Shown: piece after piece, positions 40,023 through 53,382 of the stretch
Numbering within the stretch: the first letter of the stretch is position 1
Layout: each line of letters starts with the position of its first letter
DNA from: Peromyscus leucopus
Taxonomy: Eukaryota > Chordata > Mammalia > Rodentia > Cricetidae
DNA: 64,000 bases
Direction of reading: 5' to 3'
Assembly: GCF_004664715.2 (NCBI RefSeq)
Contig: NC_051079.1
Location: forward strand, 57,943,660 to 58,007,659
Notes under the pieces: generated by a model
The model's input: only the letters and a program-made list of their open reading frames with translations
What the model was told of the DNA's origin: nothing
Database searches by the model: none
Program-made: the position numbers and the translations under genes

Positions 40023-40154
40023 CCTCCAAATAAAACTTATTCATCTTAAATTTATATGTTTTATAATGTTAACTTGTTCTCATGGTCATCCTTACCTTCA
40101 AAATGCAGGAAAAACCACAAAGAAATGACTAGCTAAATAAATTCACCCACTAGA

Positions 40155-40920
40155 AGGGCCGAGGACACGGCTCAGTGAGTAAAATGCAAATACAGGGATG
40201 TAGCATGAATCTTCAAAGTTGTTATTAATAAAATCAAACCTGAAGCCAGTTATTTGGGTGAATGCTGGAAGATCAGAGAAGCAAAACAAGCCACAGCTTC
40301 CTCACCTTGCCAGTTCCTCAGCTGATCCTGTTTTCTCAGACTGGAAGCCTCTGAGTCCTCATATCCAAATGGCTCTCAGCTGAACTGTACTGCTAGAAGC
40401 CTAAAAGCTTAACCAGCCAAATGCTTAACCAGCTAAAAGCTTAACCAGTCAAATGCTTCTAGTTTCTGGTCTCCACACCTTATACATCTTCCTAATTTTG
40501 CCATCACTCCCTGGGATTAAAGCTCACTTCTTGGGATTAAAGGTTTGTGTCACCATACCTGGCTGTTTCCAATGTGGCCCTAAACTCAGAGATCCAGAGG
40601 GATTTCTGCCTCTGGAATGCTGGGATTAAAGGTGTGTGCTATCACTGCCTATCCCTCTATGTTTAATATTGTGGCTGTCCTGTTCTCTGACACCAGATAA
40701 GTTTATTAGGGTGCACATATTTTGGGGAACACAATACCACACAGGGACATGAGTTCAATCCCCAGGGCGCACGTTAAAAAACATCTGGGTACAGTGATAT
40801 GCACGTGTAAGCCTCGCACTGGATAGAAGCAGAAGCATCTCCCGGGCTTGCTGTCTGGCTAGTCTAGTCTACTGAGTGAGTTCTAGGCCAATGAAAGACT
40901 GTCTCAAAAAACAAAAAATG
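40155..40920 (+). repeat. Old tRNA-type SINE interrupted by a solo LTR
   Basis: 40155-40198 (GAGGACACGGCTCAGTGAG) and 40742-40920 (GAGTTCAATCCCCAGGGCGC, GACTGTCTCAAAAAAC) are two halves of one SINE, of the same type as the outer element at 24405-24830. Confidence 0.7.
40199..40741 (+). mobile_element. Solo LTR, 543 bp, with 6-bp target-site duplication
   Basis: Begins TGTAGCATGAATC and ends AATACCACA. CAGGGA at 40193-40198 is repeated at 40742-40747. TG...CA ends and a 6-bp duplication fit an ERV2/ERVK-type LTR. No internal viral genes remain. Within it, 40545-40650 resembles reverse-oriented B1 (TGCTGGGATTAAAGGTGTGT). Confidence 0.8.
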
Positions 40921-40944
40921 TATTATCAGGCTGTCCTCTGAACT

Positions 40945-41000
<56 letters not shown>

Positions 41001-41065
41001 ATGTGCACATGAACCTGTACATGCACATAAGCATGCATACAGACATACACACACACACACACATA
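40945..41065 (+). repeat. (TG)n and (CA)n microsatellites
   Basis: TG repeat at 40947-40999 and CA repeat at 41045-41062. Confidence 0.92.
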
Positions 41066-42529
41066 AAGAAATGACTGTCCTCGCTATGAGGGCTGGTAAC
41101 CTGTTGCACAATCCCTGTTGCATTATTTCTCTAGAGAAGTAAATGACTCTTGCTAGGGATAATGTTGTCCTGGGTTTAATGAGTTGGTACAGCTTGGTCT
41201 GCTAAGTTCTTCCTACCTGAGGTGATGAGAACAGTGTTAGAGAGAAGTATGTTACAAAGCAGGGGAGAGCTGGCCTCATCTTTCCACCCCTCTCCTCTTG
41301 GATATATTCTCAGACAAGTGTGTGGAAGAGAAAGAGCAAGGACCACAGCCTCAGGTGTCCAGGCCACCGTGAGGACCTGACTTAGAGACGGTCTATGTAT
41401 ATGTCCTGCATATCCCCACTGAATGAAGATGATGGCAGACTTAGTTTATCTGAGGGGGTAAAATAAGAAGCAACAATTAAGAAAGAAGAGTAAAATGGAG
41501 AAAACAGTGAGTTTCAAAAACATGACGATCAACAACAAAAATTGGGTGCTGAGAAACACCTAGTAGCCTATGTAGTTACACAAAAAAGCACAAGCAGACA
41601 CCAGAGACTTAAACAGGATGGGCCAAGATGCTCTTCAGACAGGTATGTTTGGTGTGCAGAGACCCATCAGGTTATACTCTCATGGCATGTGCACTTTTGT
41701 CCATGAACATTTATACTTAAGATTTGGAAGGCAAAAGCCTAAGGTCAGTAGCTCCCATATGGGCTGAAGTATATTCCACCTGATTAGAGACAGCCATCAC
41801 TTTATGAATTCAAATGCTTCACAGAGAAAACATGCAAATCTAAATCTTGGGGGGTGGAAATCCAAGAATCCTGCCCCGATCTTTGGTCAGATGGTGATGA
41901 TTTAAACAAACACTAATCCTGCAGCTGTCTTCATATTTCTGAACTCCTCACACCCAGGCCAGGTGGAAGTATCGTACCATACACCTGTAAAACTGTCTCC
42001 AACAGATTATTTTACAAGATAAGATACACTTAAAAAGCAATCCAGCCTAACAGGCAAGAAGGGCTTGTTTTTCTTCTCAGATTTTACTCTTTCATACCTA
42101 ATCAACAGAGACGAGACGGTCTCAAAGAACAACAGTCATTTGTGATGCACTGATTCAGGGAAAATGCTCTCTAGAGACAAGAGGCATGTGAAAGCACTGC
42201 ATGTATCATTTGAGTCCACCGTTACCTCAGCTTTTCTATTTTTTCTTTTAATTTACACCCATCGCTCCTAACACCCACAGCACAATGAGTGCTCAACACC
42301 AAGGTAAAAACAAAACTCCCTCCCTATACATCCCCATTTTTCCTAAATACTGAAATAAACAATTACTAACTGCTTTATATTTCAAGTGAGCATTTTTGTT
42401 TTGTTTTGTTTTTAAAATGAGAATCTGAGTTTTTTACAAGTACAGACAGTAGAAATACAATAAAAATGAAACAGTTATAAAATCTTCCTGGAGACCTGTG
42501 GAATCAACTACATGCTCATTAGTGAGTAG

Positions 42530-42531
<2 letters not shown>
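41066..42531. other. No recognised feature
   Basis: No supported gene or repeat family. Confidence 0.4.
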
Positions 42532-42568
<37 letters not shown>

Positions 42569-42668
42569 GTTTCTTTGTGTTTGTGCTTTCTGAACTCACT
42601 TGGTAGCAGCTGCCTTAACTCACAGATCACTGCTCTCGATCTGGATTACAGCATTCCCACCGCCCGGC
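42532..42668 (-). repeat. Diverged B1 with long poly-T head
   Basis: A T run of about 35 bases, then CTCACAGATCACTGCTCTCG and ATTCCCACCGCCCGGCA, as in antisense B1. Confidence 0.6.
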
Positions 42669-42764
42669 AGGTAGATGGATTTTAATGAATAGAAAAATCT
42701 GTTTCTTCAGTGGTATGAGTCTATAATATATACAATGCTTTGATCACATGTTCTGACACATTTT

Positions 42765-43215
42765 TTACAGACTTTGAAAGGACAATACTCAACTTTCATA
42801 TGGAAAAACAAACAAACAAAAAACCCAGGATAACTAAAACAACCCTGTACAATAAAATAACATCCAGAGATATCACCTATATCAAGCTATACTACAGAGA
42901 TATATTAATAAAAACCACATAATATTTGCATAAAAACAGACAGGCTGTTCAGTGGAATCAGATCAAAGACCCAAACATAAATCCACATACCTATGGACAC
43001 TTGATTTTTTTTTTTAATAAAGAAGCTAGAAATACACAAAGGAATAAAGAAAGCATTTTCAACAAATGGTGCGAATCTAACTGGACGTCAGTAAGTAGAA
43101 TAATGCAAATAGATCTGTATCTGAACAAAACTCAAGTCCAAGTGGATCAAAGCTCTCAACATAAAACCAGATACACTGAACCTGATAGAACAGAAAGTGG
43201 GGAACAGCCTTGAAC
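42765..43215 (+). mobile_element. LINE-1 ORF2 C-terminal fragment
   Basis: TTTCATATGGAAAAACAAAC, AGCTATACTACAGAGATAT, TGGAATCAGATCAAAGACCC and AACAAATGGTGCGAATCTAA are typical of the last part of L1 ORF2; frames are broken. Confidence 0.85.
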
Positions 43216-44717
43216 ATTGAGTGAATGTTTTAAAAATATTAAGTTTCTCCATTGGCGTGATATGAAAAGTGGGCCCTTTGAATGTGTGCCAAGTCATCAG
43301 GCTGACAGTCAGTTGGTAAAGCAATGTCTCAAAGAAGCATACAGAGCACTAATCCTGTCTCCTGGACATGGCAACTTCCTCCTATCAGCATGAGTAACTC
43401 TACATCCCAAGCCTGGTAATAAACGGAACATACAAGGCTATAATACAAAAACGTTAGACTTATTGCCAATCAGGATCAAGTAGGGCAGTAAACCATCAAG
43501 ATAAGAGATATGAAAGACACCTGCTTAGGCTCTTAGGGATTTCTTGCTAGTGTCTGGGAGAAAAAAAGAGCAGATATCAAACAATCTAGTCTTCCTGTTC
43601 AAATTTCAGGTAATGGAACAAAGTTCCCCACTAAAGCACGTGAGGGCAAAACAATGTTCCAAGCTTTATGAAAAGCTTGAGCACTAAATGACTAGAGAAA
43701 CACTGGCATGGACATCACTGAAATATTAAAGCATAATGTGGGCTTTCTGGTGTCATTTTTTAAAATATGTTTTTGATCTAATAAAATCTGAATGGACAAA
43801 CATTTTTGAATGGTCATGATGTAACAAGAGCTAAGTCCATGAAGTACAGGGTGGAGAAAGAAGAGAAATAGAGGCTATTTCTGTACACAAGTCATTTAAA
43901 GTATAAGTCCTCTGGTGCCACATCTATTTGGCTTATGTAATCCTAGAAAAAAAACTAATGAGTCAAAGTTTTTAAAATGAGCAAATAATGAAATTAAGCA
44001 ATTGCTTGTGTTGTGTGATTCTATTTATAGGAGGTACTCAGAGTGTGTCCATTCATAGAGACAGAAAGAACACAAAGTAGACTATACCAGGGCGCTAGCA
44101 GGAGGGGAGAACAAAAAGTTGTTTAATGGTATAGAGTTCCTGTCTAGTGGGAGAGGGGAAGGTTTTGAAAATGTATTTGATGATAGTTGCACCAAATTGT
44201 GAACATTTTCAGTGCCACTAAATTGTATGGCTAAAATGGCAAATTTTTGTTGTATTTTATTACAGTTTTAAAAGTCAATGATAACTTTTAAACTAAAATA
44301 AGCCTTGAGCGTTTGACTAGACTGGAACAGTGAACTGTAGTCCAAAGAGGCTATGATTATCTTTATTTAACAGTTAGCTGCTCTAGCATCTCAGAATGTG
44401 GGCGGCCCAGAAAGGAGGTGGTACTGTTGTTGACTGGCTGATTTTTCAGGTGACAGAAGCCCTTTCCCCACCTGAGATGGTACATTTCCTAGTACAGAGT
44501 TCCACTTCATGTGAAAGACTATCCCATACCCTTGAAGATCGAAGCCCCAAACACCCTTTGGTCTCAAATAACCCAGTGAGGTTAGGTTATCAGTTTCCAT
44601 TTCTACAAATTAAAGCGCTGGGACTGTATGATTTGTGGCTCTACCAGCTCTGTAGTTTCATGATTCTAAGGAATGCTTTTCTCTGAATTGTTCCAATTTA
44701 AGTACAAGGAAGAAAAA
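43216..44717. other. No recognised feature
   Basis: No supported gene or repeat family. Confidence 0.4.
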
Positions 44718-44788
44718 AAATGTGTGTGCGTGAGCGCGCGCACGCGCACGCGCGCGTGCACACACACACACATGCGCGCACACACAAT
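44718..44788. repeat. Alternating purine-pyrimidine tract (TG/CG/CA)
   Basis: TGTGTGTGCG, GAGCGCGCGCACGCGCACGC, GCGCGTGCACACAC and ATGCGCGCACACAC follow each other with almost unbroken R-Y alternation. Confidence 0.9.
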
Positions 44789-44934
44789 TTCTTTAACAAT
44801 TTATGTTCTCTTTTGGATTCTTCAGGTTTGCCCTATTTTCCCCCAGAGGATCAGGGCCAGCTTCCTAAAAGTGACAGTTAACAGAAAGCTTGGAGAAGAC
44901 ATCACTTTGAACTTTTAGTAGCTAACTTTCAAAG

Positions 44935-45045
44935 GGGCATGCTAGCTCACTCATATAATCCTAGCACTCAGGAGGCTAAGGAAGGATTTAAAGTCCCAGG
45001 TAACCCTGGACTGCATAGTAAGACCCTGTCTCAAAAAGAAAAAGA
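44935..45045 (+). repeat. Old B1 SINE
   Basis: ATAATCCTAGCACTCAGGAG, CTGGACTGCATAGTAAGACC and CTGTCTCAAAAAG in order. Confidence 0.7.
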
Positions 45046-46958
45046 AGGGGGTGCATTTTTCTTGTTGTTGTGTTATTTTATTTTCTTTTAAAGCAAAAAT
45101 CCTACACTAATGACTCGTTTTTTTTAATGATTGGCATAGTACAGCTGTTCAGAATCAAGTCATAAGGTAATGGTACCTATTTCCCTGTCTTGGGTTAGTT
45201 TGGTTATTAAAAGCAACCTGATTACTCCAGGATAAGAAAAGATAAAAGCATGGACACACAACATTTTGTGACTACCTTCTATTAGAAGCAACACGGGGCA
45301 GTGTTGGTGCTCCTTCCCACCCCGAAGAGCTACGGAAACTAAGTGCGTTCTACTCAGCCATTCAAGGCTGCTGCGAAGAAAATTCTTTAAAATTTTTTTG
45401 GCATTTAAGGGATTTCACGTACTACAACTTATATCACTTCAAAGAAGTAACATATGGCCAGATCTTAAAAATATTTTTGATAAAATGGCTAGGAGGATTT
45501 CAGTTTTAAGGCAGGTTTTCAGTAGAAGTCTTGGATTTTGCTGTATGGTGTCATTAATCAGTCTGAGTAACTCACTGGTTAATCAAGACATCAGTCTAAT
45601 GAGAAATAACATCTACTCCCCCAAAAGGCTAAAACTTCAGTGTGTATGTGTGTGTGTGTCTGTCTGTCTGTCTGTCTATCTGTCTGTGTGTTTGTGCATG
45701 TGTGAATGTGTACTCTTGTATGTTTGTGAAGGCCATAAAACAATAAGAACAAATTATATTCAAAATTAAAAGAAAAAATCATATAAAGAAGATAGACAAA
45801 ATATTATTTAATGACCACATAGTTATCTGATACAATCCTTCCTAGTACATAAAAAGGGATTATAAACAAGCTTACAGCATATAATTTTTTAAAATTCAAA
45901 GGCAAAATTTACAGATAAAAGCTATGTACAGACATTGTTTTCTACCTTTATGACCCTCAGAGTTCATAGGTGAGTGCCACTGTTAACAGTTGAGATTTTT
46001 ATGGGAGAGAAACAACCTCACAGGGTAATTTAGTCATTACTGATGACTAAAACAATACATCTATTTGGATCTCCTTCTTCCATGTGCCATTTCCTCTGTG
46101 CTGTTCCCTAAGTCCATTCAACACTACTTCCCCTCCCAAACACCATTAGGCCTCTGCTTGCTGCCAAACTGTGATCTCAGGTAGCTCTACTAGGGAAAGA
46201 CAATAAGGAAAAGCATAGTAACATGGCTCTAAAGGATGCTGGCATCTTCACTACCCTCCCTGCTCTTGCCTCATCCCTTGGTATTGGCCCTTTCCTCCAC
46301 CCATAGTGAACTGTTTTCTTATACTTCCATGTTTGGTACTACTGACTCCTCCAATCTTCCATCTAGAAGAGCTTTCCTGCTCATAGGTTACATCTTCCTC
46401 TTAATGTTGTGGCTTAACTGTTCATCTTCACTCAGATCTACTCCAGAAATCTTAACACCCTCAGTATGGCTCCCAGAGTTGGGTTTGGTATTTTGCTTAT
46501 GCATTAATGTGTGTATCCATATATAATTTGTGTGCACACATTTATCACTTACCACAGTGAATAGCTGCCATATCAGTGTTGCCATGTCTTGTACTGTCTG
46601 CTTTTACATCCACCTCAGTACTGCTATGTCTCACTAACATCTAACACAGTGCTTAGCTTATCTGGATGAATGAACCAACAAATAACTGAGAGCAGAGGCA
46701 AGCTGTCTTCATATTCCTAAAGCCCCTTTGTTGGTGGCCGCCTACTCTGATAAAAGTTCTCACTATATTCCTCTACTAGAAATCAATAGAGCTAAATAAT
46801 CTTATGAAGAGAGGGACAGAGTGCAGGGAGGAAGAGAAAGGACAGATTCTTTTGTAGCCTTGAAAAATGAACAGTCTGATCCTTTAAAAGAAATCAGATT
46901 AGGTATTAGGGCAATGACTGAAAGAGGATACTAAAGCCAGCTATATCACCTTAAGAAT
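45046..46958. other. No recognised gene; TG/TCTG microsatellite at 45640-45700
   Basis: Apart from the microsatellite and a short segment at 45991-46043 shared with 30 kb, nothing is recognised. Confidence 0.4.
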
Positions 46959-46964
46959 TTTATT
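46959..46964 (-). terminator. Candidate AATAAA polyadenylation signal of the bicupin gene
   Basis: AATAAA on the minus strand lies about 0.9 kb after the stop codon. It is the first exact hexamer I noticed downstream; variant signals nearer the stop cannot be excluded. The 46965-47870 interval would then be 3' UTR and holds no other recognised element. Confidence 0.35.
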
Positions 46965-47870
46965 TCGGGTAGCTCAGAACTGATGATGGCGATTAGCACA
47001 CTGTCAGTACACCAGATGCCTATTCAAATAATTTGCAATCAAAATTAAAGTACAGACCAAATATAAACTCATTCTTTTTACACAAATAACTTAAGAGAGC
47101 ACTGGCCCCAACCAGCTTCAGAAAAATGATAAGGTGCCCATGAATCTTCAGACACAGTCAATACTAGCAACAGACTATCAAATGCTTTTCAAACATGGGA
47201 AGAACTTTCTCAAATGTAGACAGACGGTGAGGTTACCCACAAAATCCAAATACATTCAAAGACAGCACTTAGTTCATATTCATTTTCTCATTAAATATCT
47301 TCTATGGTAATAGAAAATAAGTACACAATTACTAGTATGACTGAATTCTTTAAAATGCTGATATTATTAAAAAAATACCTCATACCAAAAAGGATTGAGA
47401 ATCTCCAACTTAAGGCATGGTACTAAACTCCTCAGACATGGTCTAGTGCAGATGGATTACAGTGCCTCTCAATGAACATATATAAACCAGTCTCTTTTCT
47501 AATTCCCACAGTAATGAATAATGAATAATACTTGCATAGTTAAATGTTGTTTATATGTTTATATGTAACAAATGCTTACACAATACATTTGAAGTAATAA
47601 GACCTATATAAGTATATATGTGTGTATGTGTATGTATATACATATATACTAAAATGCATTAATAATGTCAGATTATCAGATACCCCAGACACCCAAATGT
47701 GAAATGTTTGATCAGCAAGACTTTCCATGCTCAGATGCCCACATGGACAACCCTAGGGTTGCTTTGCCTTGTTGTCTCACTTCATTTTGTAACAAGTCCC
47801 AGTTTCTTAGCCAGTGGCCTTTCTCTATCAACACCTGACAAAGAACAGTAGATATGAACTCATTAGTAAT

Positions 47871-48005
47871 TTAAGGCAGGTTGATGGCCTGGTCCTCTGT
47901 GAATTTGGGAATCTTCTTAAACTCGCTTTGCTTCCTGAAGAAAAGCTGGGCCAAAATATGGTCTGAGGTAGCCTGGAAGTAATCGTCCATGTCAAGAGTT
48001 TGTAC
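47871..48005 (-). CDS. Bicupin gene, last coding exon (residues 424-467 and stop)
   Basis: The acceptor is ATCAG. The exon encodes VQTLDMDDYFQATSDHI, the counterpart of LQTLDVDDVFFSTPEDI at the end of the first repeat, then a Lys-rich tail ending INLP and TAA. There is no second membrane segment and no GPI-type hydrophobic C-terminus, so the only membrane anchor is N-terminal. Confidence 0.9.
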   Translation of the reverse strand, partial: VQTLDMDDYFQATSDHILAQLFFRKQSEFKKIPKFTEDQAINLP

Positions 48006-51000
48006 CTGATGATATAAAACAAAAGCAGCGTCAGCACCACACTGTTCAACATACTGCACAAGCCTAGGAGCTGCCAAGTCATTGGCAATATGGTCTGGTG
48101 GTTATCTATCTAACTTATACAGGTGACTTTGAGTGCCAGTCTCCCCTGGCCATGGGGAAATCACCTCCTCAGTTCTGAGAAGGAAAGTCTGATGGAAAAA
48201 TGTGCTAAGATACCTCAAGCCTTCCTTAGAAGGAATCAGTCCTATACTAAGAAATGCATCTGTTTTCCTGTGAGCAAGAACTAGTGAGAAGACTTCCCAT
48301 GGTTCCACACCTACAACCATATGATGAGACAAGCCTTACAGCCAGGTAAATGCAACAGGATGATAAGCTCTGCTCCAACATGAGGATGCCTATCCATTCC
48401 TGGGAATCAGTATTAGGAAACGTATTTGTCAACAAATACTGGTCATATCTTCTAATATCTGCTGTACTGTGAATGAATTGATTTTATGGATCTCTACATA
48501 TTGATCCTGTGGTTCAAAGTTCAGAGACTTAAGAAGCAATGTAATGGAAAATGTCTTGATTCTCCTTCTCTTCATATACTTCTTTTCATCTAGCTTACTC
48601 ATCCACCCCTTCAGTGAACACATATTTACTAAGGCATACTTTGTCCAAACACTGGCTTAGCGATTACTGATGACTCTTAAGTCTTACCTGATCTCCAGTG
48701 CTGAAGGCAAGGACAAAGAGCAAATCCTCATCACATGTGTTCTTGATGTAATGCTGGGTTCCAATAGGAAAAAATACCACATCTCCAATGTGGATATTAA
48801 ATTCTATGGTTCTCTGAGTATTAATGATGCCCACCTGAGGGGAAGTGATGCTTTAGAATTCAAAGTCACACACTCATTCAGATAAGTATCAAATGTGAAG
48901 AACAGACATATAACATAGCTTGTGGTTATCTAGAGGCTTCATATTAAGAATATGACAGCGCCTCACAGAAGCTAAAAAATACAACACTTACATAAATATC
49001 CATAACATCATGCATAAAAGGCATCAGCAGTAATGTTCTAGCTAAGGTCCCAAATGATGCCCCATATATATCAGAGACGATTTACTTTCAGTATTTTCTA
49101 CCTACATGCCTTTATTTATGCCATCTTTCATCATGCCATCTAAAGAGTCTTCCTTTTTTAGAGTTAGAGACTAAATGCATACACAAAAGCACTCTAGCAC
49201 ACAAGAAATAGTCAGATAATTGAAATGCAATTCATTGAGGACTGCAATGCCCTTTCTCAATTTACTAAAACTTGCATTCTTAAAAACATACAAGACTTTC
49301 AGTATAAGTGAATTTCATATGGTTTTTGTTCTTTCCTCCGAGATTGAGAGACATACAGACCATCAAAGCATTTTAGTAAAATTAGTTTAGAAAGTTGTTA
49401 TGGCATTTTCAAATATAATTTATTTTTGTTGATTCGCTTGCCCCTCTCTCTTTTCCCTTGTTATCCTTCCCATCCCCTCATGCCCTTTCACCCTCTATAG
49501 ACTCCTTTCCAAACAAAGCCTTGCCTATCTGGAATTCATGACCCTCTACAGTAACTAACGTCGGATCACTGTAGTAACATACTGCATAGCCTGGTGTATA
49601 GCAGCTTGACCACCTAAGTGACCAACCAAGCCAAATACTCTCTGAGGAGTAAAAGGGCTTGTCAATAATTTCAGCCAGACAAGTATACTGAGGAGTATCT
49701 CAGATAAGCTGGGGCGTATGGCCATCATGCTGATGCCCCAAGCCTTCCTGGGTTCCTTCATTCGCCTTATGTTGAAAGACAAAGGTTATTTCTACTTCCC
49801 CATGGCAGAGCAGTTTGCATGAGGTGATGGTGCAAAACTGAAAACCTCAGCTTGTTCTTCAGACCTCTATCATAAGACATAAATCTTTGTCACTTCAAAA
49901 ATTCTCTTGCCCACTTCAGAAATACAGAGCCTCTTGAATCTTTCTGTGTTGTCAAATATGCCAAGCATCTAATGAGGTCTGTGTGCTAGCCTCTGTAGAA
50001 AGTTAGGGATAGATTCCTTCTGTTCCTCATGATTCTGTCTACATGAAAAATATCTCCTATTTGCTCCTTTCTGAATCAAGGGAATTTTTAAAGAAATGTT
50101 TATTGAGGAATTACCTTTCCACATCCACTCACTACATATCCCATTTCATTTGCATTGAAGTGAAAATGTGGCTGTCTTAATCCATTATTATAAATCCTGA
50201 GTGTACTCAATGCGAGGACATTTTGGTGCTTTCAAAAGAAAAGGAGAAAAGACAGTTATTTAACCAACATACTGCTCAGCGACTCAACAATTGATAAAAC
50301 CATAAAATACCTAATATTTATGCATCTCTGCAAATGTCTTCCATGTTCCTTATAGGTATTACATCAATTACTGCTTACAACAATCTTACAAAGTTGCATC
50401 AGTCTCCCTACTTCACAGGTGATGAGTGAAAAATCTAAGTCAGTTGCCTAGGGTCGCACAGCAAAGACAGATCTAGACTGTGAACACAAGGTACTATGCT
50501 ACAAAACCAGCTTTTCTTAAAAACAAAAGCAGAACCCTCCCAACGCTCTATGCTCTTCACTGATGCGACTGCTTGTGTCAAGGAAGTTCCAAGGCCTTGG
50601 AAGCCCCAGTTACTGGCTCACATGAAAGGAATCAGCCCATGCTGGCTTAACTCCGGCTTCCCTTCTTCTTCCAGTAAGAAGAAACATGAACAGGCTCCAA
50701 ATCTTATATTTCATCCACCTGGATATTCATCCAAGGATTTTCCCTCTATAAAGAGTGTAAGAGCCAAAGGAAAGGGACATTTGCTGTGACAGTGCCTCTT
50801 CTAGAAATGTCAAGGAAGTCACACCATGAAGTCTCATCAACATGGCTGCCTAAACAAAACCTGAACACGTGATAACAAGGAAGGGGGAGGTCTCGGGGCC
50901 TCAACACTTAGCCAAGAATTATAGGCAGCTAAGGAATACTGAGAGATGGAGAAATAGTCCTCTTCAGGGAACAGCTCCCAAACTGGTTAACTAATAGCAA

Positions 51001-53343
51001 GTGATCAATTCTGATATAGTTTTTATTTATATATTTAGGACTATATATGTTCATATATATAAAATGTTTGTATAACAATAATTTTTAAATGGAGGCCATG
51101 AATTTGGGAGAAAGCAAGGTGGGTATGCATGGGAAGGGTTGGAAGGAGGAAAGGGAAAGGAAAAAACAATATAATTGTATTTTAATTTCAAAACATAAAA
51201 AAGAAAAAGGAAATAAATTATCATAAGTGATAAATTTTTAAATGTTGTTTAATGATAACGAAAAAAAAACCTTTTTCCTCGGTTACCTGATGTAGAAATT
51301 CATTGAAAATTTGTTCATTGTCACTTAGTTCATTTCCATCCTTCCAATACTGTGCTCGCTGGATGACTCCCCCAGGAAACTTGTATTCTTTTGAACCTGA
51401 ATCAGATGAAGTTTAAAACAGAATAACAAATACCTCAAAATTGTGCCTCAATAGATGCCCAGTAAAACACAAAGCTCTTCTACTCACAGATAACTTACAT
51501 AATGTGAACTGCTGACCCCAGGTCCTGTAGGCCCCCACTAGGCATAGTTATATTCTATTCTACCTCCCAAACTGTCTTGAAATTTCTAACACAGAGAATC
51601 CTCGTATTCTTCATTCAATTTGGGGGACCTAGCTAGAAAACTTGGGAGTTACCCCAAGCAAATCTCTGTACATCATTACCCTTGAAGACTGTCTACTCTC
51701 AAGTCCTTTCTATCCTACCTCTTTAAACTCTTTACTCCTTCTCACAGCAGCCACGGTGCAGGTCTCTATCACCCCCTGTTTGAAGGATTGTGACAACCCC
51801 TCTACTCACCTCTTCCCTCCCAGCTGGCCCATTCTACTCATTTAACAAGACAGTCAAATGCACCTTCATTTCTAACAGCAAAATTCACTGCTTCACACGT
51901 ATTTAAAATCCTCAGTCACTCCACTTCTCAGTTAAGATACCATACAAACTCCTTAGTGTGGTGTCTAAAGCCCACGCGGCTGGGAATGTCCTCTGCCATC
52001 AGTCTCTGACCCTGCAGCATTTCCCGGATCTAAACTATACCCATGCCACTGTGAGACCATTTGTCACATTCACTTTCAACTGTAGGACTTTCCCTACATT
52101 ACCTCATCTACTGAAAACTACAGTATTTTGTTTCGCTTTCAATTTCTCAATAGCCCACCACAAAAAAAGACATTCCAAGTCAAAAATATACAACTATATA
52201 TACAAAACTTAATTAAAAACCTTCATGAAACATACCGTACCTTTAAGGTCAAAAAAATATCGCCACACGAAGCTGTCAGGAGACTGTACATAACTAGCAT
52301 TCATAACTAGCTCTGCCAAGTTGGGAGGAAGATTGACCCCCTGATCCTCTGTTTGCTTCTGGAATTTTCTAATGAAATTAATTCCACCTTCAGGCTGAAA
52401 CACAATCACAAATCACATGTACGGCTATGGAATGCTCAACAAATTTTAGCAACAGAAAAGTAAGTGGCAAAGGACGCAGTAGAGTCAGCACGGATGGTTG
52501 TCATTGACCCTTGACCTGGGCAGAACAATTTCTGATAGTTATGAAAGTTTTCAATATATTTTGGTTTTAGTGGTTGGTTTGGAATAGTCAGTATAAATTC
52601 CTGCAAAAGCATACATTGTTCCCATGCTTACCAACATTCTCCCTGTGAAGCTATCTCTTCTACCTCTCTAGAGAGCACTAGAATACTGGACTCCGTTGAA
52701 AGGCAATCTCACAAGTTTATGCAGATCCTATGCTCGCTACTGAACCTTCTCCAGCCGCTAGCTACATACCATCACTAGTTCTCCCCCATTAGCACTGCGA
52801 GCATCTATGCCTGACCTTCTGTAACTGCAAATGTCAGTTATTCCCCCATGGTAACGTAAATAAATGTCTGGTGAGGTCATAAGTAGTGAGTGTAATACTA
52901 ATTTACAGGAGTCAAAAGTTATGTTACGCTATTGTACAGTAAGGTGACAGTAGGGAATAATCATATAGTGTGTGCTTTCAGAGATTAGAAGAAAAGAGTT
53001 TTCACTGGAAAGGATACATGTGTAAGGTGAGGGATATGTTTAGCCTGGTTAACATCATGTCCTGTACACCTGCATTGAAACACCTTGGTACCTCATTAGC
53101 AATTAAAAATTTTAAAGATCCGTTTTAAAGTGTCAATTATTCAGGAAACATAGGATTCTTTGCTGAAAATTAAGAAAATACAATTCCAGATGGGCAGTGG
53201 TGGTGCACGCCTTTAATCCTAGCACTTGGGAGGAAGAAGCAGATGAAATTTGTGAGTTCAAGGCCAACCTGGTCTATTTTGTGAGGGCCAGGACAGCCTA
53301 GGCTACACAGAGAAACCCTGTCTCGAAAGACAGACAGACAGAC

Positions 53344-53382
<39 letters not shown>

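Noticed and set aside
47871..48077. Start of the last bicupin exon at an intronic ATG near 48077
   Set aside because: The ATCAG acceptor at 48006 and the phase-0 match to exon 8 fit much better; the extra residues are intron sequence.
48670..48885. Plus-strand frame over the cupin-2 motif 2 exon
   Set aside because: Shadow of the real minus-strand exon at 48834-48688.
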